Assembly (NCBI RefSeq): GCF_020536995.1
Contig: NC_068357.1
Location: forward strand, 54,453,063 to 54,517,062
Direction of reading: 5' to 3'
DNA length: 64,000 bases
Source of the DNA: Dreissena polymorpha
Taxonomy: Eukaryota; Mollusca; Bivalvia; Myida; Dreissenidae
Below the pieces are notes generated by a model. It saw only the letters and a list, made by a program, of their open reading frames with translations. It had not been told where the DNA came from and searched no databases. Shown here in pieces: positions 22,162 through 33,269 of this stretch. The number at the start of each line of letters is the position of its first letter. Position 1 is the stretch's first letter. A program made the position numbers and the translations under genes.

Positions 22162-24718
22162 CCAACATGTGATTATGCTATTGGTTCAGATGGACACAAA
22201 TTCTTTGACTGTTTTTTGGATAATTTTCTGTTTCAACATGTGAAAGGAAGTACACGCTTTAGGGATGGACAATTGCCAAGTTGCCTTGATTTACTTTTCA
22301 CTAATGAGGAAGCTATGGTAGATGAAGATTCAATTGAAATAAACCCGCCATTGGGGAAAAGTGATCATTCTATAGTTAGCTGTAATTTGAAATTATATGT
22401 TGCTGAACTAGGTGAGGAATTAGTCAGACGCCAGTATTTTAAAGAGGACTACGAGGGCATGAAAACAGAATTAAGTTTGTTAGATTGGGATTGTTTATTT
22501 TATGAGAAGAATATTAACGATATGTGGGCTGTTTTTAAGTCAACCTTGCTGGAAATCTCATCAAAGTTTATTCCTGAGAAAAAGTCAAACTCAAAACAAG
22601 TGAATTCACCATTGTGGTTGGATAGAACTGCAAGATTAGCAATTAGCAAGAAAAGGAGCTCCTGGAAAAAATATGAGTTTTCACGTTCACATGATAGTTA
22701 CTTGAAATATGCTGAGTGTAGACAAGAATGTGCTAATATTGTGAAACGTTCCAAAAGAAGTTATGAGAAAAAAATTGCAAATGAAGTAAATAAGAGCAGC
22801 AAATCCTTTTGACGATATGTTAATTCTAAGAGAAAAACAAAGGATTCCATTGGCGTGTTGGTAAGGGAGGATAATACTGAAGCTAAGACAGATTTTGATA
22901 TGGCAGAAACATTAAATTGCTTCTTCAGCAGTGTCTTTGTTGGACCAGATAATGCAGGAAATGACCATATTGATATTGTTCAACATGAAAATCGGAATTT
23001 ACTAGAGAATATTTTGTTGTCTGAGGAGGATGTGTTAAAAGCCTTGAATTCACTTAACCCAGAGAAATCACCTGGTCCGGACTTTATTCACCCTCAGGTT
23101 CTCTACGAAACTAAGAAGGAACTAGTAAAACCACTATTAATTTTATTTAATCAGACGTTGAGTGAAGGAGTTATTCCCGAGGATTGGAGGAAAGCCATTG
23201 TTTCTCCCATTTTTAAAAATGGAAGTAAGAAAGAGCCAGCAAACTACTGCCCAGTTAGCCTAACTTCTGTGGTGTGTAAATTATGCGAACGTCTTGTCCG
23301 GGATAAACTCGTTAAGCATATGAATGACAACAAGATATTTTCTGACGCACAATACGGGTTCAGATCAGGAAGGTCATGCTCTATTCAGTTATTAGAGATT
23401 CTTGATAATTGGACAGAATCCTTAGACAAAGGTGTACCAATAGACGTCATTTAGCTGGACTTTGCCAAAACCTTTGATCGCGTTTCACACGGGCATTTGA
23501 TTCATAAATTACACAAGTTGGGTATTCGAGGAATAGTCCTGAATTGGATTAGGGATTTCTTGTCTAGAAGAACGTAGTGTGTTTGTATAGGATCTACTTT
23601 ATCATCATGGACAGATGTAGTTAGCAGAGTCCCTCAGGGCAGTGTAATCGGACAGATACTTTTTCTGTGTTTTATCAATGACTTACCTGACATAGTATCA
23701 GGAATTGTTAAGATTTTTGCTGATGACACAAAGCTTTTTTCACCAGTAACAACAAATGAGGAGTGTTATAATCTTCAATCTGGCCTAGACAACTTAAGTG
23801 ACTGGAGTGATAAATGGAAATTAACATTTAATGCAAAGAAATGCAAAGTTTTTCACCTTGGAAGTTCAAATAGTGACTTTCGCTATTCCGTGAGAGACCC
23901 AGACGGAAATTATACAGCCATTGAAGCAGTCACAAATGAGAAAGATTTAGGTGTGACTTTTGACAAGCGGCTAAGATTTAACCAACACATTACAAACATT
24001 ACGAATAAAGCACAGCGAACTCTTGGCTTAGTACATAGATCCTTTGAGTGTCTTGATGAAGAAATGTTTCTGCCTCTTTATAAGGCTTTAATCAGGCCAA
24101 CCTTAGAATACGGATCTTGTGTTTGGTCCCCACACCTAAAAAAACATATAAAGTTAATTGAAGATGTTCAAAGAAGAGCAACTAAACTAGTGCCATTGGT
24201 GGCACATCTACCATACGACCAGAGACTTCGAAAGTTGGGACTTGTCACACTTGAGTACAGAAGGGACAGGGCGGATATGATCCAAATTTTCAATTCTTTA
24301 CATAAGCTGGATGATTTAAACTGGGAAAAATTGTTCGATCTGGCTGAGGATAATCTTCGTGGTCATCACTTGAAACTAAGAGGCAAGAATTCCAAAAGTA
24401 ATGTAAGACTCAACACCTTTAGTCAAAGATCAATTCATTACTGGAACAGTTTGGAAGAATCAACAATAGCTGCCACAAGTGTTAATCAATTTAAATCGTC
24501 GCTAAATTCTGACAAATGGAACATTAAGAAGTTTAACCCGTCTGTAATTTAAGATAAATTAACAATTAAATTTACTAAGGGCACTCTAGAGAAGTTTTAA
24601 CAAAATAGTAATTATCAGAGAGAGATTCTAAAGAAGAGACCATTTATCAGAGGGGCCACTACAGCATAGCTAAATTTAGGCCCAACAGTCCAGGTATCCA
24701 GGTATAAAAGTATAAAGC
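22162..24718 (+). mobile_element. CR1-like LINE, 5'-truncated, in METTL7-like intron
   Basis: A single reading frame of about 797 codons runs from near 22162 to the TAA at 24550. It is interrupted by three premature stops (near 22810, 23452 and 23575) and shows no frameshift. It begins in the last part of the AP endonuclease (PSCLDLLF, then GKSDHSIVSC). The reverse transcriptase has KSPGPD, ANYCPVSLTSVVCKL, QYGFRSGRSC, motif A LDFAKTFDRVSH, motif B VPQGSVIGQ and motif C FADDTKLF. The C-terminal region has LGLVHRSF, RPTLEYGSCVWSP and the HLPYDQRLRKLGLVTLEYRR stretch typical of CR1/Jockey-group elements. Most of ORF2's endonuclease and all of ORF1 are gone. A 3' UTR follows to about 24718, ending in AGGTATAAAAGTATAAAG. 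The frame is well kept, so insertion is fairly recent. It lies antisense to the host gene. Confidence 0.9.
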
Positions 24719-26545
24719 TTTAAACAAACCTTCGTTAAAGCAGTGGAATCGTGACCTCACTTTAATGCATTGCATTCCATCTCGCAAGGTATAAAGTTCA
24801 GTTCGCGGTCAGTACAAGACTCATTATATAAACTCTATCACGTTAACCCAGTGAACATGGTCAGAAATATCTTTATTCCAGATATTCGGCGATATAATTT
24901 TGGTGTGTCAATTAAGGATTTTTTTCAATAATTCCATGATAGGTACTAGTTTTGATAAATTTGATAAGAATTATTCCACCATAGCGACCAATTTATTAAG
25001 CATGAGCGCGATGATTCACGTTACTATTAACAATCAAATCAAATAACTATTCCGAAAAACCAATACAACATGTCTGTTCAAAGAACGCGCGTATTAATAT
25101 TTCAAATATGTACGGTTGATTCGTGTGTGGCCATCAACTCGTATATTTTCATTTAATTTCCATTCTTCTTGTGTATTTCTGTTCTATATCTATAGATATA
25201 TGGTCAATAATATCTATTAAATAATGCGAAGTAAGTCACGAAATCTGGGGCAGCGTAATTGATTTGCATGTGATGCTGCTAAGAACTGCGCAGAAAAAGG
25301 CTTTGCTGTCTCATTGATATTACTCTTTATCTTTCATCAACCACAACCACAATGAACGCTGTATATCTTTTTTAAAGATATTTCTTGTTTGTACTAAATC
25401 AGTGTGATTGTAATGCGCAAGGATGGTGCTAAAATCAGAACGACACTTAATTTAATAATAAAAGTAAATTGGGGTTACCGTTTATAGTATATGCAATTTA
25501 AAAAATAATCACAACTGTCTGTTGCATGAAGTTTTTGTAAAAAACAGATCTTGATTTTCTCACATCAAAAACTTGAGTCGGCAGTTAAACTATAGTCTGT
25601 CAGGTTACCAAAAACCAAACCATTTTTGAGTTTACGCCTTATTGGTTCCATAGGGATCCGGCACACACAAAAATCATATATGATATATAATATATAGACT
25701 ATGATTGGTTCTATGTCTACTATATTATTTGTTGTAAGTTTTTAATGCATGAATTATTTTTTGCATGATCATGCACTTTTATGCATGACTGCCCGACTGG
25801 TAAATGCAGATTTGCTTAAATCATGCACATGTACAATTTTCATTTAGGATACAAAAACCTTAGTTGCAATAATTAAACTCTCAGCTTTATAACCCAATGG
25901 TTAGCTGATAGTTGCAATGCGCCGGCTCTTGCCCATGGGTGCAAAATTTAATCAACAATGCTATGGTTAAGGAACACTGAAACTGCAAGATCTTATCAAC
26001 GTTTACCTGTGTAAACCACAAACTCATACGAATGGTACCATTAAAACAATAAAAAACTGCTTTTTATTGACTTAGTTTTGCTTTCGTAAGCTGTATCAGC
26101 CATATTGGAAAAATGACCTAATATTGGTTAGGTCGCAATACACCAATATTTTGCACGTCGGGTTATGTGTTGGAGCCTACAAAGTCGATAACGATGTGTT
26201 ATTCGATACAGAATACACTGTTTCAAATTTAAACATGAACATGTCAGCGAGAAAAGTGTGTTGAAACATCGTCGTGTTTTTATAGGGTGCATGCAAAGGA
26301 TAACATCCGTAGGTTGCCATTCAGGTAAATTTAACATGTTTATATAGTTTATTCATTATTTTCCTCAATTTGTCTCGAACGACATCTGTTAAGTGAAGCG
26401 CACGGATTCTCTGTGCTGAACTGCACCCATGTTTATGAAGGGGTGCATATGGACTGCCAGAGCCGCCATAGCAAAAAATATCAAAAGCTCTGGCAGTCCG
26501 TTTATATGGACTAACAAAGACCTTAGATCTAGGTAAACTACTTAC
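24719..26545. other. METTL7-like intron, no element recognised
   Basis: AT-rich, with no coding signal beyond the read-through tail of exon 1 (26321-26545) and no repeat partner in the window. Confidence 0.5.
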
Positions 26546-27061
26546 TGGTTTCAATACGCGTTTTATTTCCCTCAGTGACTTTTCCACGTCTTTGACTGAG
26601 CACAGAACCAATGTGCTGACTACAACATCAAATGTATCGCTTTTGAATGGCATATCTTCTGCATAACCCTGCACAATCTCCGCTGATACAACTTTATTAC
26701 ATTTTTCCAAGTTGCTTTTTATGTATCCAACGAAGTTTGTATTGGGATCTAGGCACGTCAGTTCTGTATTCACTGGAAAGAACTGTAGATTGGCTGCCGA
26801 ACCAGCGCCAACTTCTAGAATGCTGAGATCCCTGTTTTTGGCTTGTTGATAATTGTGTACACTAGCAAAAACCTTTTTTTTGTATTTGTAGAATGCCCGA
26901 TTGGTCCTTTTCGTGATTTTATTCATGAACCATGCGAACAGCTTTTGTTGAATCATTCGTCTATAATACCATAGGAGTCCAACGACGGCCAATACGGATC
27001 CGACTTTTAAAACATATTGTTGAATAGCAGCGTCTTCTGCAGCCATCTTCTTGTTTACCAC
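26546..27061 (-). CDS. METTL7/TMT1-like methyltransferase, exon 1
   Basis: 172 codons. An N-terminal hydrophobic segment (VLKVGSVLAVVGLLWYY, residues about 18-34) should anchor it in the ER or lipid-droplet membrane. Then come the SAM-binding motif ILEVGAGSAANLQFFP, the acidic loop LTCLDPN, the motif GYAEDMPFKSDTFDVVVST, and LVLCSVKDVEKSLREIKRVL. These match the METTL7A/B (TMT1) class I methyltransferases, whose characterised members methylate thiols. The donor CCA|GTAAGTAG is strong; total product 255 residues against about 244 for vertebrate METTL7A. The start was chosen as the first Met (MVNKKMAAED); the inner Met6 is possible. The open frame continues into the intron to 26321, but that tail is not conserved. 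Confidence 0.92.
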
Positions 27062-27164
27062 AGATCACATGTCATCTAAAAATAACGATTCTTGAATAAA
27101 ACTAATTCCCGTCCTTTCACACAAAAAAACCTAAATCAGTTTTTACGACTTTTTTCAACGATTT

Positions 27165-28110
27165 CCAGTCGTTACACCCCCTGGACGTTACACCCCTAGT
27201 CTTTACACCCTCTAAGCCTGGACATTACACCCACCAAGATGTAAACATAATTGATAAGGTTACTAAGGTGTGATCACACCTACCATGGGGCACACTTCAC
27301 TTGATTAATGATGTTCCTGCTTTAATGGGTGTCCAATGGGGGTCTGTCCAAGTGTTTTTTATTGTTTGTTTGTCTGTCTTATTGATGTGCAGTGTTAATT
27401 AGGAAATAACAATTTTTGGGGGTGAAAAACATTGTTCTTTGATCTTTTCAAATAATTTGTTAATTATCAAAGTGTAATAATAACACCTAAAATTAAAGGA
27501 GTTTGTTCACACCATTATTATTAAAATTAATTTGAAGATGTTGTTGTTTGATTTTATGAATTCTAAAGAATATTGCATCTTTATGAAATAAAAATAAATG
27601 TATATGAATTAAGATTGTGTTTTGTTTATTCTAAATAATTATTTTATTTATCATTATTTTATTTTGTTTTCAAAGTTTTTTCTGTCTGTATATTCTTGAA
27701 AAAATTATTTATGATTTAGATGCTTATTATTTCATTATGGTGAAATAAAAAAAAATGTATATGAATTAAGATTGTGTTTTGTTTATTCTAAATATTTATT
27801 TTATTTATCTTTATTTTTATTTCTTCAAGTTTTTTCTGTCTATATTCTTGAAAAAAAGTATTTATGTTTAGATGCATATTGTTACAGTCATTCTGGTGAA
27901 AAAAAAAATAATGTTTTAAATAATGGCTGCTCAATTAAATAATTTGAGCAACCATTAATCTCATCAGTGTCATCTTACATGACAAATCCAATTAGTGGTT
28001 CATAAGTTGATTACACCTTTCTAATCTAATCAATATCTTGGTGGGTGTAATGTCCATGCTTAGAGGGTGAAAAGACCAGGGGTGTAACGTCCAGAGGGTG
28101 TTATGACTGG
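27165..28110. mobile_element. TIR element beside the METTL7-like start
   Basis: Inverted arms of about 110 bp. The left arm has CCAGTCGTTACACC, CTGGACGTTACACCCCT, ACACCCTCTAAG and GACATTACACCCACCAAGAT. The right arm carries the same blocks inverted, ending GGTGTTATGACTGG at 28110. Inside is a tandem duplication of about 158 bp (units near 27594 and 27752, with TATATGAATTAAGATTGTG). No transposase and no clear target duplication. It sits about 0.1 kb upstream of the METTL7-like ATG, so it overlaps the likely promoter region. Confidence 0.78.
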
Positions 28111-31100
28111 ACACCTTTTCAACCCTGAATTCCAGTAACCCATAATTCATTTCGGCATAACCAACTGATGACTTCCGGTTAAACGTAAACATTTATTCTT
28201 CTTGCGCAATAACGAAAATAATCAACGTCGGTGAATACAGTATGTATCAAAATGTATTTTTTGTCAGATAATGTAGGATATGTTACCTAAATTATATTTG
28301 GTGTATTTGCACTCAAGTAATTGTCTTTCGATGGGTTTTCAGCCGAATTTGATTCTTTAGTGGTACAGTAGTAGGTCGGGGTGAAATAACACATTTTCAT
28401 TATTCGTTTAAAATTTCAGGACAACGATTGATGCATAAATTTTATGTTTCAGATTCCATTTTGGCATCCTTTAAATATGCCTTATTCTTATGGACGAATA
28501 GCATGATGGTCCTGTTAACCAAGACTGTGTGTGCCTGAAAGTTATAAATGTCCAAGGCAAGTGTATAGTTAAACTAAATCCAGCAATTAATCTGAACACC
28601 TTATTATTTATTATAAGATTCTAGAACGTATACTTCAACTTCATGTCGCTGCAAAAAAAACTGGTTTATGTGTGTCTTATGTTCGTTGGTTTTGAAAGTA
28701 AATGTATCCAAAATGGCAAACAACACATTCTTTCTATGTACATTCTAGTTATACTATTACATTATCAGTACATCTGGCAGCTGCAGTAGTAAACGAATCA
28801 CATATTTTTCTCGATTATTATTCATTATTGCCTTTAAGCGATCAGTATAAGATAATTATCTTAATAATGCGTTTTGAAGATATACTCATTAGAGGTATTA
28901 CAACAGAACCGAACAGACAGCGCAAAGAACTGATATCGTAAGATAATCAGCAATAAATGCCTATCTATTACACGTTACTGATAAAACAACCGTATACTCA
29001 TCACTTTTGTCTTGCGGATTTATTTGACTGGCGGGATTTAACGTCACAGCCAGTCTCATTACCTAATTGAAATATACCTTTAGTTGCTATTTATTATCGC
29101 ATTTATATTTGAACTGTCACATTCATTTTCAAATTCTGAAATTTTGTAAACGTTCACTAAACATTTGAACGGGTAAGGCGAATATCATTATGACTTGAAC
29201 GTTTGATCCAGACATATATCAATACACTGTTTATTGATAGATTTTTTTCATCGAAATGTTAACAAAACTGCGCTAAGGAGACATGCAAATTTCGATGAGT
29301 TGTTTCTTAGCAGAAATGGCTATGAATTAACAATAGACATTGAACTCTCGCTTAAAAGCACAGCTGCCTCATGTAGGAAGCAGTGCTTGGCCACACCACG
29401 TTTCCTCCATGATGAAGCCTCTGGCGCGGAAGGACCTCACAAACTGTGAAATATGCACACGCAAAAAGTTATTTAGTTTTATGAATATTTTCAACATTTT
29501 GACTTGTACATAAAATAAGCAAAAAGTTTTATAGTTATGCTCGATTTTAGAGGATGTGTAAATGAAACATTTATAAATGTTAGCAATTATATAAATTTTA
29601 ATCAACCAAAATGTGCATTAATCTTGCTCGTAGAAACTCAATCGCACTTTTTAACGCAAAATTTAACAGTCTTTTCTCATTATTTCTACATTATATTTTA
29701 TCGGAGTTTGTAAAAAAATAAGCTTAAAAAAATCTCATAAAATAAGCTATTTGGATTGCTCCACGATTCGATTAATTATCACTTAATGAGCTATACCACT
29801 CTAAAATGAACCACAAAAACAGTTAATTAAGAACTCCGTCATAAAAAAGTATTGTATGTGTTATGCAACTACACTTGGAGACTTTTCTTACGCAACACGT
29901 TTCAAACTTGAATATCTTATTTATGAGTTAAGACTTTTATTTAAAATTCTACACGTGATCACTTGATTATATTTCGCGCGAGCTTATAATAAAATCATTC
30001 ATTCTTGACGATCAAACGCTTGGGCACGCGGGGTAGGGTTTGAATAGTGAAACGCGATATACTGGTAATAATGAATTTATGTCAATTTCATAATTTAAGG
30101 TGGGATTTTACACAAGGAAAACATACCATTTATCAAAAAAGCAAACAGTATGGCTCGTGTGAAAATTGAGGCGCGCAAATACCCCGCATTGGCAAGTTGC
30201 AGGCTATCTACCCGACATGCTAAAGCGTCCGATTGTCACGGATGAATGATTTCATCGCTTGCTTGCATAAAATGCAGCCAATTTTCACATGCAAAATTTT
30301 AGATAAAGATCTTTACTCATAACTGAGCTATTCTAGTTTGAAAAGTGTTGCGCTAGAAACGTCTACAAGTGAGTGTTGTGATAGAAAAGTCTATAAGTGT
30401 ATGCACAACGTTAGAACCGCAGCCGTATCACTTCTTTTTGCGTTTACACTTTGACTACCATCTGCACGCAAAAGAAGCGTATGATCGTATGGTACAAGTT
30501 CTACCAGAATGTTTGTAGTAGATCGCCAAATTCACAAATGCCCAGAAGGTCGTTTCGTAATACGCATGTGCAACTTGTAAGAACATTGTTTTATAATTGT
30601 TGGGTCGATTTATTTTGATCGCAGAGCAAGTAGTTGTTATGTGTGAAATGTGTGTTTAACAATCATGTCTGCTTTTTTATATCGACCACACTGACATCGT
30701 CAAATTGTACGACAACGCTTTTGATCAAATAATTGAACATATATGTGTGCTTTAATAAAATATACAACTAGTATGTGTTTTCGATAAAAAAAGCAAAATA
30801 CAATTAATACTATTTACATACTTCCAAATGCACGTGTAGAACAAGGGAACTACAACGCACATGTCTAAACGTGTCAGAGCGTATTGCGTAAATGATTTCA
30901 ATGCAATTCTGTATAAAATGGTCCAAACAAGTGTATACCATAAGCTGCTTTTGAGAAATTTGAAATTTAAAAGCGCCTAACTCGATGCGCGATTAGGTGC
31001 ATATCTACTATATGCACTTAAAAAAGTTATAACGCACAAAGGATTTTACGTGTGAAATAATAATTAATTAAATTTTCGTATTATGGTAGGAAACTCATCA

Positions 31101-32367
31101 CCCATCTTCCCTGTCAGTTACTTTTCACGATATATTACTGACCACAAATGTGAATTGTTGGTGATTACGAGCAGAGACTTAGATAACAGTTATCTACGTC
31201 TCTGTTACGAGCTATAATCCCGATTATGAATATTCGCAAAAATCGCTTCATATAAAATATTTTTATTATTCATTTAACATCTAGAAATGTAAGATTTGAA
31301 AAAATGTAGAACAAAATAAAACATTGGAAATAAAGTTTCCATTTTATTTGAATTGTGTACAAATTTCAATATGGTATGCCGGCCCCTGGCAAGGACTAGT
31401 GCTAACACATTTAAAACTTGCTGACCGCAAAATCGTGGATGATTTCAGCAGTATTCCGTGCTAGGGGCGGGCAAACCAAGTTATATTGATGTGATAAAAC
31501 TTAAAATTTAAAATAAACGTTATTTAATTAATTTAAAAATATTTATTACTGCATTAATAATATAAAGCAACATTTATGTAAGATTGGTTAACTATTAAAT
31601 TGATGAAATTAAGAACTTTCAATTTAAAGCGATTTTTGAGAAATGAATTACAGGTTTATCTACCTTAAACATCAAAACATACCGCCTGTGGTCGGTAGGA
31701 TATCTTAAAAACTTAACATACATTTTGTTGAAGGCGAGGGATTTTCTTCTCACAATTCGAAATCTCAATTAATCATCATTGTATATTTAAAAGGACGTAG
31801 CTATTTAGTACGTGTGTTGTAACCTTTGCCTGGGATAGATCATTCAACCATTGTTTCAATGTAAGCTTGCGTTCCATAAACTTGCAAAATTAGAGCAATT
31901 TTATTTGCAGACAATATTACTGCTAAAAATATTAAAGCTCGACAACGTATATCAGGCCCATGTGAGTAACATTATTTTAAATTACAAGCTTGGGTTGCTT
32001 CCTCTACTAGTATTTGCATTTGGCGTTGTTTTTGCATGTTTTGCAGTAGTTTGTTGAGGCTGTAACTAAATATTTTGAAAAATACGCATATATCGTTTTA
32101 AATCGCTTACAATAAGGAAACTTTCATGGTAGCGCTATCTTAAAATATTCATGCATAAAGAACTATACCAGGTTAATATTTGTCAAAAAGAAGGCAGGAC
32201 AGACGTGATCTTTGTCCGCTATCCTGAAAATTGTCAAAATATGCAAATCTGCTAGTATGCAGATACTTTGATTTACATTCTATATTATGATTTTATGTGG
32301 CATTCCTTTGAACAAGTTCTTGATCGTGTATAAGAGCTTGCGACAGGTACAGCCAAAACAATTGCCG
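28111..32367. other. Intergenic AT-rich DNA
   Basis: 4.2 kb with no supported gene. Two minor structures: a hairpin at 31163-31218 (ATTACGAGCAGAGACTTAGA against TCTACGTCTCTGTTACGAGC) and a short inverted pair near 31379-31478 (GCCGGCCCCTGGCA against TGCTAGGGGCGGGC). The open frame with RARGFIMEETWCGQ near 29380-29450 (minus) is unrecognised and too short to call. Confidence 0.5.
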
Positions 32368-32373
32368 TTTTAT
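32368..32373 (-). terminator. Poly(A) signal of the Tctex-type gene
   Basis: TTTATT on the plus strand reads AATAAA on the minus, about 180 nt after the stop codon. It is the nearest clear signal downstream. Confidence 0.5.
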
Positions 32374-32552
32374 TCAAGTATTTAATAAACAAAACACCAC
32401 CCCGATATGTTACTCATACGAAATAATTAACACTATTATTGACAACAATACAAGGCCATGCGGTGTATGCAAAAGCATATTCAAAAGCTGCAACTGCGTA
32501 TTTCTTAATCACAGCGGATATTTAGTGTCTTTAATAGCAAAATATATGTATT

Positions 32553-33269
32553 TTATTCGGCGTACACGGCAAACACCATTCCAACAGCAACAATATCCCC
32601 CTTCCTCAGCTCTGCGCTTACTACGTTATCAAAGCGTTGGTCCCACAGACATCGTGACGTCACCAACATAGACTGGTCGAACAGCTGACCAATCGTTGCC
32701 ATACAAACTATTTTGAATCTCGGCAGCTCTAATTTCTTCACTCGTTCTTTCATGATTTCACTTATCAACTTGCACTTGGAACCACAATGGCTTGCATCGT
32801 AATTCTTTTCTGTGATCTGTTCCGCTAAAACATTCTTGATAATGTCTTTGATTTTACTCTCTTGGATCTTAAAGTCGGGCGTCAGTTTGTAAGTATTCTC
32901 GTAGTAAATTATAGCAGGCGTTCCTTCCGTTGTGCCAACACTTCGCCTATCGCTTGCGTGGTGGGTTGAGTGACCTTCCCTTGACATCATCGTGTTTGTT
33001 CGCTGGCGGTAGCCGTGGGATGGGTGATGGTCTCCGTCGTATTCCATATGGTGACCGTGCTCAACTCGGCTAACCTTTCTTTGTCGAGCAGTTTCGCTCT
33101 TATGAGAGTGGTCTCCCTTGTGATGGGCACCGCCATGTTGGCCGCCATGTTGGCTGCTGTGCTGTGACTGTGTACCGCTTTTTGTTTTCTGACTGTCCTT
33201 AATTTCACCGCCTTTGTGGCTGTCGGCTTCAGATTTTGTTCTTTTACGATGTGTTGCAGATTCCTTCAT
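32553..33269 (-). CDS. Tctex-type dynein light chain (Tctex1 domain protein, DYNLT5/TCTEX1D1-like)
   Basis: 238 residues in one coding exon. The C-terminal half (about 125-238) is a Tctex1 domain: YENTYKLTPDFKIQ, IIKNVLAEQITEKNYD, CKLISEIMKERVKKLELPRF, KIVCMATIGQ, SRCLWDQRFDNVVSAELRKG and VAVGMVFAVYAE. That is the usual end of this family. The N-terminal half is low-complexity and His/Ser/Gly/Gln-rich (SQHGGQHGGAHHKGDHSHKS). The start at Met 33269 (MKESATHRKRTKSE) is preferred because TATTTTCAG directly before it is a good splice acceptor. The longer frame to 33305 would read through that site. Tctex domain proteins bind dynein intermediate chains; divergent members occur in ciliary or sperm dyneins. 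A poly(A) signal lies at 32368-32373 on the minus strand. Confidence 0.88.
   Translation of the reverse strand: MKESATHRKRTKSEADSHKGGEIKDSQKTKSGTQSQHSSQHGGQHGGAHHKGDHSHKSETARQRKVSRVEHGHHMEYDGDHHPSHGYRQRTNTMMSREGHSTHHASDRRSVGTTEGTPAIIYYENTYKLTPDFKIQESKIKDIIKNVLAEQITEKNYDASHCGSKCKLISEIMKERVKKLELPRFKIVCMATIGQLFDQSMLVTSRCLWDQRFDNVVSAELRKGDIVAVGMVFAVYAE

Noticed and set aside
29234-29605. Short frames on both strands around 29380-29450, with a Pro/Arg-rich patch on one
   Set aside because: No consistent splice sites or recognisable domain.
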